Positions 11,601-23,260 of a DNA stretch of 64,000 nt are shown here, piece by piece. The stretch spans positions 1,215,201 through 1,279,200 of the forward strand of contig NC_085071.1 in the NCBI RefSeq assembly GCF_963662255.1, given 5' to 3'. The notes under the pieces were generated by a model. It did not search any database. It saw only the letters and a list, made by a program, of their open reading frames with translations, and was not told where the DNA came from. The number at the start of each line of letters is the position of its first letter. The first letter of the stretch is position 1. Both the position numbers and the translations under genes were made by a program. This DNA comes from Cinclus cinclus (taxonomy: Eukaryota; Chordata; Aves; Passeriformes; Cinclidae).

Positions 11601-11997
11601 CCATGGAAATGCCAGGGTGTCACACAGCCTGTGAGGCAGAGGGCAGGAGAGGGGCTCAGATCCCACATGGAGAATTATCTGGGAGTTGCAACCTTCAGTT
11701 CAAACGTTTCCCACTCTGCTTTTCACTTCTGTTTGCTACAAAAATGGGAAATGTGGAAAGGCAGGGAGAGCAAGGCTCTGGGAGGTGTTTGCCATCCCAT
11801 AGGATGGAAGGGGAGGGTCCCAGCCCAGCTGAGTGGGGAGGGATCGGGACCAGAGGGGACTGGAGATGCCCACCTTGGGGGCTTGGACTGAGGAGTCCAA
11901 GCAGAGGAAATTCACAGCTTTGTGCAGGGACTGAAGCCGGGCTTGTGTGGGAAATGAGTCAGAGGTGAAGGTTATAATCAGGTATTTCCTGTGAGGA
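8650..11997. other. Unannotated sequence, no gene seen
   Basis: Mostly single-copy-looking sequence. It contains the small tandem repeat at 10613-10690. An AT-rich block with several ATTA/TAAT cores at about 11105-11250 may be a conserved non-coding element. No splice-bounded exon was recognised. Confidence 0.4.
10613..10690. repeat. 34 bp tandem duplication
   Basis: Two imperfect 34 bp units beginning GCACAGGTG and a partial third. The units share GGTG(A/G)GA.CAGG and a second CAGGTGA near their end. Confidence 0.7.
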
Positions 11998-12370
11998 AAA
12001 GCTGGGAGAGCTGGGGGTGCTCACCTGGAGAGGAGAAGGCTCCAGGGAGAGCTCAGAGCCCCTGGCAGGGCCTGAAGGGGCTCCAGGAGAGCTGGACAGG
12101 GACTGGGGACAAGGCATGGAGGGACAGGACACAGGGAATGGCTTCCACTGCCACAGGGCAGGGCTGGGTGGGATCTTGGGAAGGAATTGTTCCCTGTGAG
12201 GGTGGGCAGGGCTGGGATGGAATTCCCAGAGCAGCTGTGGCTGCCCCTGGATCCCTGGCAGTGCCCAAGGCCAGGTTGGACACTGGGGCTGGAGCAGCCT
12301 GGGACAGTGGGAGGTGTCCCTGGAGGTGGCACTGGATGAGATTTAAGGTCCCTCCCAACCCAAACCATCC
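11998..12370 (+). mobile_element. CR1 LINE 3' tail, young subfamily, sense
   Basis: Sense-strand CR1 tail: GCTGGGAGAGCTGGGGGTGC, then GAGAAGGCTCC, ending TCCCTCCCAACCCAAACCAT. It extends about 30 bp further 5' than the copy at 761-1106. It shares that copy's short deletion near the 3' end but matches the copy at 7690-8007 at two other diagnostic sites. No ORF2 sequence remains. Confidence 0.93.
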
Positions 12371-12540
12371 TGGGATTATGTGAGGATGGATAAAGTGTGC
12401 GAGAGCAGAGGGACATGGACATTTCACAACACTGCCACATGATTTAAGTTTCCTAGAAGCAAAAATATTCCCAACAGCTGGAAAAATGAACACAACAGCC
12501 TGAATCCCTCAAGGATGAACCTTCTGATTTCTTGTGCAAT
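12371..12540 (+). repeat. Non-CR1 flank shared with 592-760 (inverted)
   Basis: About 170 bp directly 3' of the CR1 tail, running from GGGATTATGTGAGGATGG to CTTGTGCAAT. It matches the reverse complement of 592-760 at roughly 98% by eye. Homology stops at 12540, where unrelated AGCAGGAAAAAAAAC begins. Confidence 0.75.
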
Positions 12541-13503
12541 AGCAGGAAAAAAAACCCAACCACTTTTTCTGTCTGGAGTTCTGGAGTCCTCATGAAATCT
12601 TACATTTTAAAAAGCCAAAACAAACCAAAGAAGAAGATCTTCTGGGTCAAACCCCAGCAGAAATCCTGGGCTGTGTCTCATGGGGCTCAGGGCCAGCTTG
12701 TCCTTGGGACCCAATGGGAAACTGCCCAGCAATGGCACTGCAGGACACCTCCAACTCCTTCCTGGCCCAGTCCATCCCTTCTCCATCAACCCAGAAACAA
12801 TCTCCTCTCTCACATTTAAGCTTTAAACACAAGAAGAATTTACAAAGGTGGAAAGACCTTCTGAGGAGAGGAAAGGGAGGTCTAGGAGGTCTCATAAGTT
12901 CCATCAGGTGGCATTTGCTCAGCTATGCTTTCTGTCCTTGGTTTTATCCCATTCCTGTCCTCTAAGGGGAATCTGGACACTGGTTCAGGCACAAAGCCAC
13001 AGCATGGACAGACACACCTAGGGACAGCCCAGGCTCCCTCCAGCCATGTCCTGGATTGTCAGATATGCTTTAAACTCAGGATGAGCCCAGGTTTGGGCCT
13101 AACACAAACTGTAGATGTAGACAGATATAGATAGATATAGATAAATAATCTGTGTCTCTCATCCCTGAAGGATGAAAAAGCAACAATGGTGATATCTCCT
13201 CATGCTGCTGAGGAGCCCCTGGACCTGAGGACAAACTGCTCTGGTATTCTGGATCTGCTCCAGCAAAACCTGTGAGGAATGGACTCTTCCCCAGCCTCAG
13301 GAATGCCAGGGGCTCCTCCAGCTCAGGAATAAAATCCCCTTGCACTGTTCTGCCTGTCTGGAAAATTGCCTCAGCACCAGATCTCCGTGGTATTCCAGGA
13401 GTCCACGACAGATCTCGGCAGAGTTACACCATCTCCACCTGCAGAAATTCAAATCAAATATTTTATCTACTTTCCCTTCCAGGAGAAAAGAAATAAACGA
13501 ACT

Positions 13504-13585
13504 CAAAAAAACCCCCAAAAAACAAAACAAAACAAAACCAACAACAACAACAAAAAAACCAAAAAACAAACAAACGAAAAACCCA
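13504..13585. repeat. A-rich low-complexity tract (AAC/AAAC type)
   Basis: A runs interrupted by C, including ACAACAACAACAAA. It resembles the tracts at 8389 and 56448. It is preceded by TTTCCCTTCCAGG; a similar TTTCCTTCCAGG precedes the tract at 8389. Confidence 0.88.
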
Positions 13586-16500
13586 AGGGAGAGAGGAGTG
13601 CAAGGCCCATGGCAGCCCTGAGGCAGCAGCAGCTCAGCCTGCACACCCAGCTGCCTCCTCCCCTGCCGGCTGTGCCGTGGGTGACAAGGAGAGGGATGGC
13701 CCAAGTGACAGATTCCCCTGATGGCACAGGCTCGTTTAATAAAGTGAAGAATAGAGAAATCTCTCTATCAATTTTTAAAAGTGTTTCCCCTCCCTCTCCA
13801 TAAACTGTGTGAGACAAACTGAAGCTAAAGCATCTTCTACCTCCTTGCTGCTGCTGCCATGCCCCTGTCCCCGTCCCCGTCACTGCAGCCCTATGGCGAG
13901 GAGGATGGATCTGTCACCACCCTGTGCTGGGACCCCCTGCACTCTTCCAGCCCCCCAGGAGTGCTCAGTAGGTGGAAACTCAGCTCCTCCATCAGCAGCA
14001 GTGCTCGTTTGGTGGGGCTGAGCCTCTCCATGGGCAGCCCCCGAGGTTTTCCTGCACTCCAGATGCTCCTTGATGAATTCCCAAATCTGGCAGCAGAGAT
14101 TTTCCACTTTGGACCCTCTAAAGATGCAGCAGCCCCAAAATTGGACTGGGAATGTACAACTGCCATAAAAAAAAAGGTGAACTGAGTGATGAGACAGAAC
14201 CTCGTGCTCTGTGCCAGTGCTGCAGGTGGCTGTGGGTGTTCTTGGTGGCAGCAAAGGAAAATGTTCCACTTGGTGGAACAGGGGCTGTGCAGGGAATGTC
14301 TCACCTGTCCAGCTGCAGTTCAATGGGATAGGAACGGATTTTTTTCCTTTCCCTTCACTGCTCCCTTTCAGGAGTTGCCAATAAAAACTGAGTGTGGTTT
14401 ATGACACAAATCACCTGCTGTGGAATAAATCAAATGATGACTGATTTCATCCCTCTCATCAGAGAAATAAAACCTCCAGGTGCAACCTGAGTGTCAGAAC
14501 TTCTGTCCCAATGACCAATACCACAAACATTCCAACCCTGCCCATTTTCCCGGAAAGGCCCTGCTGATGGTGCCCCATGCTGGGAAAGAAAATCCCAGCA
14601 CCCAGTGCTTTGTTTCCCTGGGAAGCAGAGCAGCACGGGCAGGCTTCTGTCCCTGAAAGAGGAGAGTGAGGCTGCAGGGCTGAGCACAACCAGCCCCAGA
14701 TGAGACTGAGGCAATCATTCCCTTTCCAGCTGTCACCCGGCCAAGCCAATTGCCTCTGGAGAACCTGGGACTTCACACGGTGTAATTTGAAGGAAAATAA
14801 TACCTTGACCTGCTCCAGACAGAAAAGCTGAAGGGCTCTGAGGCCACGAGATAAATGTGAGGCAGAGCTATGGATATAATCATTTAAGACCTGAAAGCGC
14901 GAGTAATGAATGAACACTGGATTTCAATTATCCTGAGATAATTCAAATTACTTTAAATAGATAGCTGACCTACTAAAAACTGCCTGGGCTCTCATCCTGC
15001 ATGTGCTGCCCAATTCAGTTAATGACTGTTTGATCCCCTTCTTCCCTTCTCAAGGAGCAGCAGGATTGTTAATGGCAGTGCTGGGTTCCTGTGCAGCTGA
15101 TCCTGCAGTCACTGCTGTTCCCCAGCTCCCCATGCCCAATCCCATTCTCTCAGCTCTGGAATTTCCAGTTTGTCAAGCTCAGGCTGGGCTGGTGGCGTTC
15201 TTGAGGATGAGCAGCTCGTCTGCAGCACCAGCTGAAGGAACTGCTAGATTTGTTGCAGGATTTGTTGCTTCAGGACAAGCTGGGACACCCCTTTGCCATC
15301 ATGGTGCTGGTGCCTCACCTCAGCTGAGCTGAATCCTTCCACAGCAGCTGCTAAATCCCAAATTACAGCCTCTGAGCTCCTCCCCAGCCTGGCCTCAGTT
15401 CTCAGAGCAGTTCAGTGATTCAGTTCTCAGGGAGGTTCTCCAGCTGTCACACCGGGGGTGTTTGGGTGGCCACAAAATCAGAGCAACACCCAAATATCCT
15501 GAGATCCTCCCCACATCACCAGACCTGGCATTCCTCCTGCCCGGGGGGTTCTTAAGCTCCTGATTTTCCCTGGATGTTGCCAGGGGGCTCAAATCCTGAG
15601 TTGTGAACAGGAAACTGCCCAAACACTGGGGGAAAACCTCTTTTGGGAGTGTCACCATAGGAATCACCCTGTTTCAACATCATCCTTATGCTCCAGGAAG
15701 AGTTACTGGTGCTGGAACTTGCACTTGGGAATGTTCCAGCTGCAGTGGGAATTTCCAGTGCACTTCTTGGGCACAGGGGAGCCCCACCTGTGCTGGGGCT
15801 GCAAAATCACCAGTTCTGGGACATTCCTGAGGAGATGGGAGGCACCTGGTGATGTCTGCTCCTCTGCTAAATGTCCCAACAATTTGCTCCAGATGATGGA
15901 TTCCAGCAGTTTGCAGAGCCATGGCAGATGTGTGGAGACAGGATGGGCCTTTGCTGACTTTATTCATCACTGCTAATTGCTGGGCAAATGAGTGGGGAAA
16001 GATGTTCAGTATTCATCTTCACTTGTGAGCATGTGAAGGTGCAGGGCTTAGTGCATGAGGGAAGGCCAGGTAGGGAGAGATGGAGAGCCAGGTTTCGGGG
16101 AATGCTGAGGCTGGAATGCTGCTCCAGCCTGTTGTCACTGCTGGGAGGGCGGCACTAAAGCTCACAGCCAGCCAGAGCTGGGCTTGGACCAAATCTACAG
16201 AATGAGCATAGAAAAGGCTTCCCAGAGTGAAATAAATTCCCTTATAGACACCAAAACCTCCCAAATGTTGCTGCTTATGTTGAGATGCAGATGAGTAGAA
16301 TGCATTGCTGCAGATGCCAGTGCCTGCATGGCTGCTGAGGCACAGGACAAGCTCTGCCACCAGAGACTGCTTCAGCCTCGACCCTGCTGTGGGAGATTGC
16401 ACATTTTCAGGGGAACAGCCTCATATGGAGCTGCTGGATGTGAACTGTGCTCTGTCTGTGCCACACAGCCCATACCAGCCCCGAGGGGTTCAACTGAGTT

Positions 16501-17113
16501 TTATCCCGCCCAGCCTGACAAGGTTCATTGGAACCCCAGAGCAGACTCAAGTAACTGCATTAAACAAACCAGCACAGGAGGGGAACCTCACTGAGGAAAA
16601 TCACATCCAAAGAAATGCACCAACAGATCTTTCTTGAGTCAACAGCAATGGTGTAATGGTTTCTGCCCATCAGGGGTGTTGTTGGAACAAAACTCAGAGT
16701 TGCCATTCCCAATAAAACAAGGAAAGCTCTTCCATGGCTACACATGAGAGGGAGGAGTCATCGTACCACATTTTCTCCAGAAATTAAGTGGAAAAATTAC
16801 AAGCTATCAAACTCCATTTTTGCAGAACAGCAGGTCTGACTGGAGCCTTTCTGGCAGGGCTTGGTTTCACCCTGGCTTCACTGAAGGTCCCCACTGCCCC
16901 TGCAGAACAGCTCCTGGGCTCAACCCCCACAGTCAGCACCAGATCCAAAGCACAAAACCAGTTTGACATGGAAAGTGTTAATTAACTCACCCTAATAACA
17001 CTGGAAATGGCTCTAAAATTGCACGTAATCATTTAAAAACCAAACCAGCAGTCACTGCTCTGTTTGGAAGCATCTGGTGCCCTTTGGAAGATGATGAACC
17101 GCACCAGGGGCCT

Positions 17114-17153
17114 ACCAGGCTCCTCCTGGTTCCTATCAATGGGGGAGCCTGGT
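17114..17153. repeat. 10 bp inverted repeat
   Basis: ACCAGGCTCC and its exact reverse complement GGAGCCTGGT are separated by 20 bp, giving a potential short hairpin. The function is unknown and chance occurrence is possible. Confidence 0.6.
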
Positions 17154-17759
17154 GTTAATTGACTAAGAAAAAGTGGAATGAAACTAGTCCAAGAGAAAAT
17201 GATTCTCAATGCCTCCACTGGGATACCTTCAGCTTGGCCACAGCCATTAAGCTACATAGAATTTTATTTAGCAGCCCATCCCAGGAACATTAAATCCACT
17301 GACTCCTCCTGAACCCAGCTGAAAACATTCCTGTTTTTTTTGCCCGGGCTCTGCAGCTTCCATCCTGCTATGACTCCAGGTCATTCCATGAAAATTTTCT
17401 TTCCTCTCCGTGCCTGAGAAGCCGTGGTGCCGAATGATTTTTGCTGTTTTCCTTTTCTATATTCTCTGTATTCTTTGCACATGTACTGGTAGCTCTATAG
17501 CTGTTGCTGTATCCACAGCCAGTTTTCCCAGTACTTTTCCCTACCTTTTCCTTGGGCAGAAAGACAAAACACATTCCAATGCCCCCTGTTCTACCTCAGT
17601 TTTCTGGAAACCAAGGCCCAAAACCAGCACTTCAAGACCCATTTTCATAAACAGAGTTTAGTTTGTATCTGAGGGGGGAGGATTTATGAAATTATCTCAC
17701 CTCTTATGTCTCCAGTTGGTGATTTTTGTCAATTATGCTAATTTGCTAAATTTATGAAA

Positions 17760-17890
17760 GTGTGCTCACCCTGTTGGGGTGGGAATTTTGTGGATGTTTT
17801 CCATGTCTGCCCCTGGAGGCCTCCAATAAAGACCAGCCTTTATATCACCTCCTACACAAATATCACCTCCAAAGTGAGTGGATTCATTGC
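17760..17890 (+). mobile_element. Possible LTR 3' part (endogenous retrovirus-like)
   Basis: The stretch has an AATAAAGACC poly(A)-signal context at 17825, followed by CCTTTATATCACCTCCTACA. This resembles the R-U5 end of avian LTR elements. No matching 5' boundary, TG...CA ends or target duplication could be fixed, so the call is weak. Confidence 0.3.
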
Positions 17891-19668
17891 TGGGTTCTTC
17901 AGGGCATCAGCAGCAGTGCCTGGACTCTCCCTGCATTCCAGATTGAGACCCAGCTGTTTCTGGCTGTGAGGCTCAGTGATGGAAACACCACAGGAGAAGC
18001 AGTGAGAGAAGGAGAAGTGAGAGACTGCTGAAGCAGAGACTGGGCTGAAGAAGGATTTTAGTTCTGCTCTTTGGGTTCTCCTTGCCCTCCCGGGCCAGCC
18101 AGAGCAAACCTGCACATTCATCTCCCCTCGGGCACGATCAGGGTTAAATCTACCAGATCCTCAGAAATTCAGAACTGATATTTGTGCCCATAAATCAGCC
18201 AGGGTGAGGAAGGGCAGCAGCATAGAGGCACCAAGGGCTGGGCTGGCAGCAGCTCTGGGGGCAGAGCAGGGAGCTCGGGGGCAGCAGTGCAGTGACAGGG
18301 CAGGCACAGCCCAGGGCAGGGCAGGTGTGTGCCCAGCAGTCCCAGCTGGGAGGGTTTGTGTCGCTTTGCCCGGCTTGGAGTGACCTTTGGACAGAGAACT
18401 GCTCTCTCCGTGTTTCTCCAGAGCAGCTAAATGGGAGCAACCACGAGTGTTTCACAGCTCGCTGCCCTCAGAAACTGCCAGAGCTGTCAGGAGCCACATC
18501 CTCCTCTCCAGCCCATTAAAGAGGATATTTAACAGCTTTTCTTACATTTCAGACACAGCTGTCTCAGAGCTGGTGGTTTCTTTGTTTGCAGCACCTACTT
18601 GTCATAAGTAAATTCGCTTTTTGAGTTTTGAATCAGGGTATTTAAGCCCAGGAGGGCAGTAAACAGCATGATGCTCTCAGGGGTGGAGCATCCTCACATT
18701 CTGGGCAAAAATAACTTTTCCTGGGAATCTGGAGCCCTGCCCTGGACCTCCTCCTGCAATGTGAGGGGTGAAGTGTCCCCACTCTCCAGGTGACCACATT
18801 CCATCACTAACTCCTCCTTGGGATGGACAGAGACATCCACACCTCTCAGAAGGATTTATCAATTTATCACTCAGCTCTGCCAGTGGCATCACCTGATAAA
18901 CCTTCCCTCTGCACCAGGAAAGTCAGGAAAAATGAAAAATATATTTTTAAAAATTATGAAAAATATGAAAAAATAATGCAAAATCACATCATTTTTGTGT
19001 GTTTTTATATATGAGATTTTAGGCATAAACTGGTTTTGCTTTCAGGCCTTTCACAGTTTTGGGGTTTTTTTGTTTGTTTGGGTTTAATTTTTTTGTTTTG
19101 TTTTGGTTTGGTTTTTTTTGAGGTCCACAAGTCAGAATAAAGTTACCTGATCTCACTTAAGATGTAGGAAAAAGTCTCATCATCCCAACAACTCAGGACT
19201 GCAAAGTTACTGATCGCCCCCTTCCTCCAAAATCTACTCCTTATGTGAAGGAATTCACAGGGATAAAGAACAGCCTTTCCCTGCAGCCAGAAAAATCACT
19301 GCTCTATTCCAAAAGGCAAAGTAAAGACAAATCACTGCTCATTTAACCCTCATATCCATAAAAACTGGTGAAGAGAGAAGAGGCTTTCAACCTTAAAAAT
19401 GAGATTTAAGAGATGAGTTTTACCCTCTCGAAGCTCTGTGAAATATTCCCAGCAAAATCAGCAAACCTTGCAAAAGCAGCTTTTCCATCTCTCACTGGGT
19501 TTTGTAGTAAAAGCGCTGAGAGGTTCCTCAGGCTTCCTTCACTGAAGGAGGATCCTTCCCAAGCCAAGTCCTCCAGCCCTGCTGGAATTCCTTCCTGATG
19601 CCAGACCCCTGCGCTGAGCCCTCCATCTCCCCTGGGCCTTCTGCTCTGGTTTGGAACTGAACACAAAA
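17891..19668. other. Unannotated sequence with a T-rich tract
   Basis: No gene or transposon was recognised. A T-rich tract lies at 19057-19122 and an A/T-rich stretch at 18935-19015. Confidence 0.4.
19057..19122. repeat. T-rich low-complexity tract
   Basis: T runs broken by G, such as TTTTGTTTTGTTTTGG. It is the minus-strand equivalent of the A-rich tracts elsewhere in the window. Confidence 0.85.
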
Positions 19669-19942
19669 CCATGGAGTGGTTTGGGCTGGGAGAGACCTTA
19701 AATCCCACCCAGTGCCACCCCTGCCATGGCAGGGACACCTCCCACTGTCCCAGGCTGCTCCAGCCCCAATGTCCAACCTGGCCTTGGGCACTGCCAGGGA
19801 TCCAGGGGCAGCCACAGCTGCTCTGGGAATTCCATCCCAGCCCTGCCCACCCTGCCAGGGAACAATTCCTTCCCAAGATCCCACCCAGCCCTGCCCTGTG
19901 GCAGTGGAAGCCATTCCCTGTGTCCTGTCCCTCCAGCCCCTC
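19669..19942 (-). mobile_element. CR1 LINE 3' tail, young subfamily
   Basis: Antisense CR1 tail starting CATGGAGTGGTTTGGGCTGG, with the full GCCACCCCTGCCATGGCAGG block and the diagnostic CCCTGCCAGGG. It stops after TGTGTCCTGTCCCTCCA, its 5' truncation. Confidence 0.93.
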
Positions 19943-22231
19943 TCCAACACACAGTAAATGCTCCATGGCACAGATCTTCAACTCCTTCCAGGACGTGGAT
20001 TTGAAACTCCCACAGGATCCAAGTGCTCTGCAAGGCAGCTCCAGTTTTTTCTGAAGTCCTGTTCCTGTCCCTTGAAGCCCTCCTGAGCTGGACACCCCTG
20101 CCCTGGCAGCAGCTCCACCTGAGGCACGCCGAGCTCTCCAGGCACAGCTGCTCCTCTCTTGACTCTTTCCTGGTCGTCTCGGCTTTCCCTGTGATCAGCA
20201 GAATGTGTCAGTTCTCTGACAAGGATCTAATCTCCCTTCTGGCTGCCCTGACTCAAGCACTCCTTTGCAGAACAATGTTTCTTCCCAGAAAAATGCAATT
20301 TTATTCTGGCTGCCGTATCAGCTTCTGATATTAGTGCTGAACTGCTCAGGAAGCTCCTCAGCCAGAACATTCCTGTGCTGGCAGATCCTATCGGGGAAGA
20401 GGGAGAATATGATGCCTCCGTGGCATGGCTGTTGTGAATAATGACAGAGATATGGAGAGAAAACACGAGATTGAGGCACAAATAAACAAACCCTGGAGCA
20501 ATATCCTACAGTTTTTGTGGAGAAGACTCCTTACTCCAGAGGGAACAGTCTCATGGCCCAGCCTTCTACTCTTTTTTCCTTTTTCCCTGAGCCAGTGATG
20601 TATTTTCCAGTCAGGCAGAGCTGCCTGTGCTTTGTGGAGAGGGAGCTGATGGGCAGAGTGAATGTGGCACTAATGGGAAGGAGACAGGGGCAGAGCCTGA
20701 GCCAACACAGCAATGGCTTGGAAAGCTGAGGGGAGGGAAGGCGGGACAGGAATTCCTGCCTGTTACACACCATCAGCAGGCTCTGGGAACAATCGCTGCC
20801 CAGCTCTGAGTGCTGACTGATGATCCTGCCCTGTCTGCAGCCAGAATTAGTGGGAATGAGCAGGGAAAGGCTTGGCCAGGGCATGGCAGCCACAAGAAGG
20901 CTCCTGCAGGCTGCAAGGAACCCGAGGGCTCTGACATCGTCTATTAGCTGGTTTACTAATTAATTATTCTAAAAGAACTCAGCTGACTGCTGCAAAGAGC
21001 CGATTTGTCACAGTGGGGCCCTTTTGCGGGAACAGCTCCGTTTGAAAGCTCTGAGCATTTCCTGAGGGCTGGGAAGGGCTCTGGCTGCCCAGCAGCACAT
21101 CCAGGTTCCCTCTAGCCCTATCCTGGCTCCTGCCCCAGGAACATGCGTGATCCAGGCTGAAAACCTCTCATGTGCACAAGGAAGAGCAAAGGACACGCGC
21201 CGGGAGCAGATCCCCCACCTGCTGGATCAGCACCGCGCCGTTCCGGGTGGGAAATGCATTTTCCTCAGCGCGTGTCTGAACCTGGAGCTGCAGGGCTGTG
21301 AGGGAGCACATCTGCTTGTTTACCCAAAAAAAACCCAACCCAAGGACTGATCTCTGAGTCACAAACATTAGAGAAAGCTTCAGAGGTCTTTGTTTGCTCA
21401 ACAGAGCAAAACAAGAAAAAAAAAATCCTTCCCTCTCTGCTTTACCCACACTCTGATTTATCGGAGCTCACGGTGACAAGGAGGAATTTCCCCAGAGGTA
21501 CACACACATCAAACGAAGCAAAGCCTCCAGTCAAAGACACTTGTCTTGCTTTAAGTTTGTTGTGGGAACCTGGTTCAAACCCTTTCTTCCAGGCTAAATA
21601 AATTCCCAACACTGGAGCCTCAGGGACACAAATACCATCACTTCCCCGAGTTCCCCAATCCGACCGCCTGGATCTCTGGCTCAGCCACAGCCCTGGCCTG
21701 GCTGAGGCAGATCCTGCCACCAGGATTTAGGGCCCTGCTTAGCACAGACAGGAGCTCATTTCTCTGCTGCAGATTTTAAGCCTTCAGTGATTTCTTGAAG
21801 GTGAATTTCTCACCTTCCCTGTCTAAGGGAAAATACTTCTGGTGACAAACGGCTGGGATGGGGTGGAACAGCCTCTTTAAAATCAGACTTTTTTCCCTTA
21901 TCAGTGCAAAATCTCTGTGAGGCTCTCACTCGGTCACTTGAGGTTGTAATTCTGCCCCAGGGCTGACATCCCTGACACCAGGGATAAATATCCATAACAG
22001 GAAAGAGGGACGGCTGGGGCACGACTCTCCATGGGAACCATGAAGCCTGGACAGAAATTCAGATTCCAGCACCTTGTCATGCCTGGAGTTCAGAGCAGTG
22101 GAAAGGACAGAGAAGTACTGAGTGTCACAGTGCCAAACCACACCAAGGGGAGTTGATTCTTCCTGACCAATATGGAGCATTCTGCTCCAATTCTAAGTGC
22201 AGCTCCATGAAACAAAATCTCTGCCTGCCTG
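19943..22231. other. Unannotated sequence, no gene seen
   Basis: No splice-bounded exon was recognised. A CpG-richer patch lies around 21190-21275 (about seven CpG). An AT-rich patch around 20935-21010 contains AATTAATTATT. Neither can be assigned. Confidence 0.4.
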
Positions 22232-22742
22232 GAGAGGGACGGAGGGATGGATGGAAGGGTGGATGATGGATGGATGAATAGATGGATGGATGGATGATGG
22301 ATGGATGGATGGATGGATGGATGGATGGATGGATGGATGATGGATGGATGGATGGATGATGGATGATGGATGGATGATGGATGGATGGATGGATGGATGA
22401 TGGATGGATGGATGGTAGATGGATGATGGATGGATGGATGATGGATGGATATGGATGATGGATGGATGGATGGATGATGGATGGATATGGATGATGGATG
22501 GATGGATGGATGGATGGATGGATCATGGATGATGAATGGATGGATGATGGATGGATGATGGATGGATGGTAGATGGAGGATGGATGGATGGATGATGGAT
22601 GGATGGATGGATGGATGGATGGATGATGGATGGATGATGGATGAATGGATGGATGGATGGATGGATGGATGGATGGATGATGGATGATGGATGGATGATG
22701 GATGGATGATGGATGGATGATGGATGATGGATGGATGGATGA
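22232..22742. repeat. (ATGG)n array with ATG interruptions, about 510 bp
   Basis: Tetranucleotide GGAT/ATGG runs are interrupted at irregular intervals by an extra ATG (GATGATGG) or AT (GGATATGG). The interruptions recur in groups, for example GGATGGATATGGATGATGG occurs twice, near 22441 and 22480. This indicates that segments were duplicated after the interruptions arose. The Ser/Ile/His/Pro ORFs on the minus strand are repeat artefacts. Confidence 0.97.
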
Positions 22743-22829
22743 GCGGAAACACCATGTCACTACTCGCTTTTGAACGAGATCCATCCTTTGGAGGCCCATG
22801 GTCCCGCCACGGCTCCACCCATAGCCGTG

Positions 22830-23260
22830 CCCTGGAGGGATGTCCCTTGAATGGGATGTCCCTTGAGTGGGCTGTGATTAGCTCATCTCAACCCTCCTGG
22901 AAGGATGCTCCTTATGTTGGCACACCTTTTCTTATCATAGTGAGCTATCCCTGAACAGCTTCTCTTATCCCACCATCCCCTAGTACCCATGTTAATCCTT
23001 TGTAACCCATCGGTCTTTCCCCCTTTGTACCACCCTTGCTCTCCCCCATAAAAACCCCAGTATTTTCCCCAGTTTGAGAGGGAGGAGTTGTTCCTGGCTC
23101 CCTTCACAGAGCTGCTGGATAATAAAGGAATCTCTGTGGAATTTGCCATGCCCTGAATCAGCCTTGCAAGCAGAGCTGGAATCGCTGAGCTGAAATCACT
23201 GATCAGAGCTGATCACTTGTGGCCATGGCCACCGCTTGCTGAGGCTTATCTGGTGGCTAG
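22830..23260 (+). mobile_element. Solo LTR of an endogenous retrovirus-like element
   Basis: A TATA-like CATAAAAACC at 23047 lies about 74 bp before an AATAAA poly(A) signal at 23121. The sequence then runs into a U5-like end (GGAATTTGCCATGCCCTG). Upstream is a pyrimidine-rich U3-like stretch. No gag, pol or env sequence is adjacent, so it is a solo or truncated LTR. Exact ends, TG/CA termini and target-site duplication could not be fixed. The element may extend to about 23390. Confidence 0.6.

Larger units (their letters stand above)
12541..17759. other. Unannotated sequence, no gene seen
   Basis: No splice-bounded exon or clear transposon was found apart from the A-rich tract at 13504-13585. 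A 10 bp perfect inverted repeat lies at 17114-17153. A 108-codon ORF starts at 13859 but has no supporting features. Short GATATA repeats occur near 13120-13143. Confidence 0.4.

Noticed and set aside
13859..14185. 108-codon ORF starting in a GCTGCTGCCATG context
   Set aside because: No recognisable domain, no splice support, and ends in an A run. Length is within chance for GC-rich DNA.
22090..22818. Ser/Ile/His/Pro-rich ORFs on the minus strand
   Set aside because: Translation of the ATGG microsatellite, not a gene.
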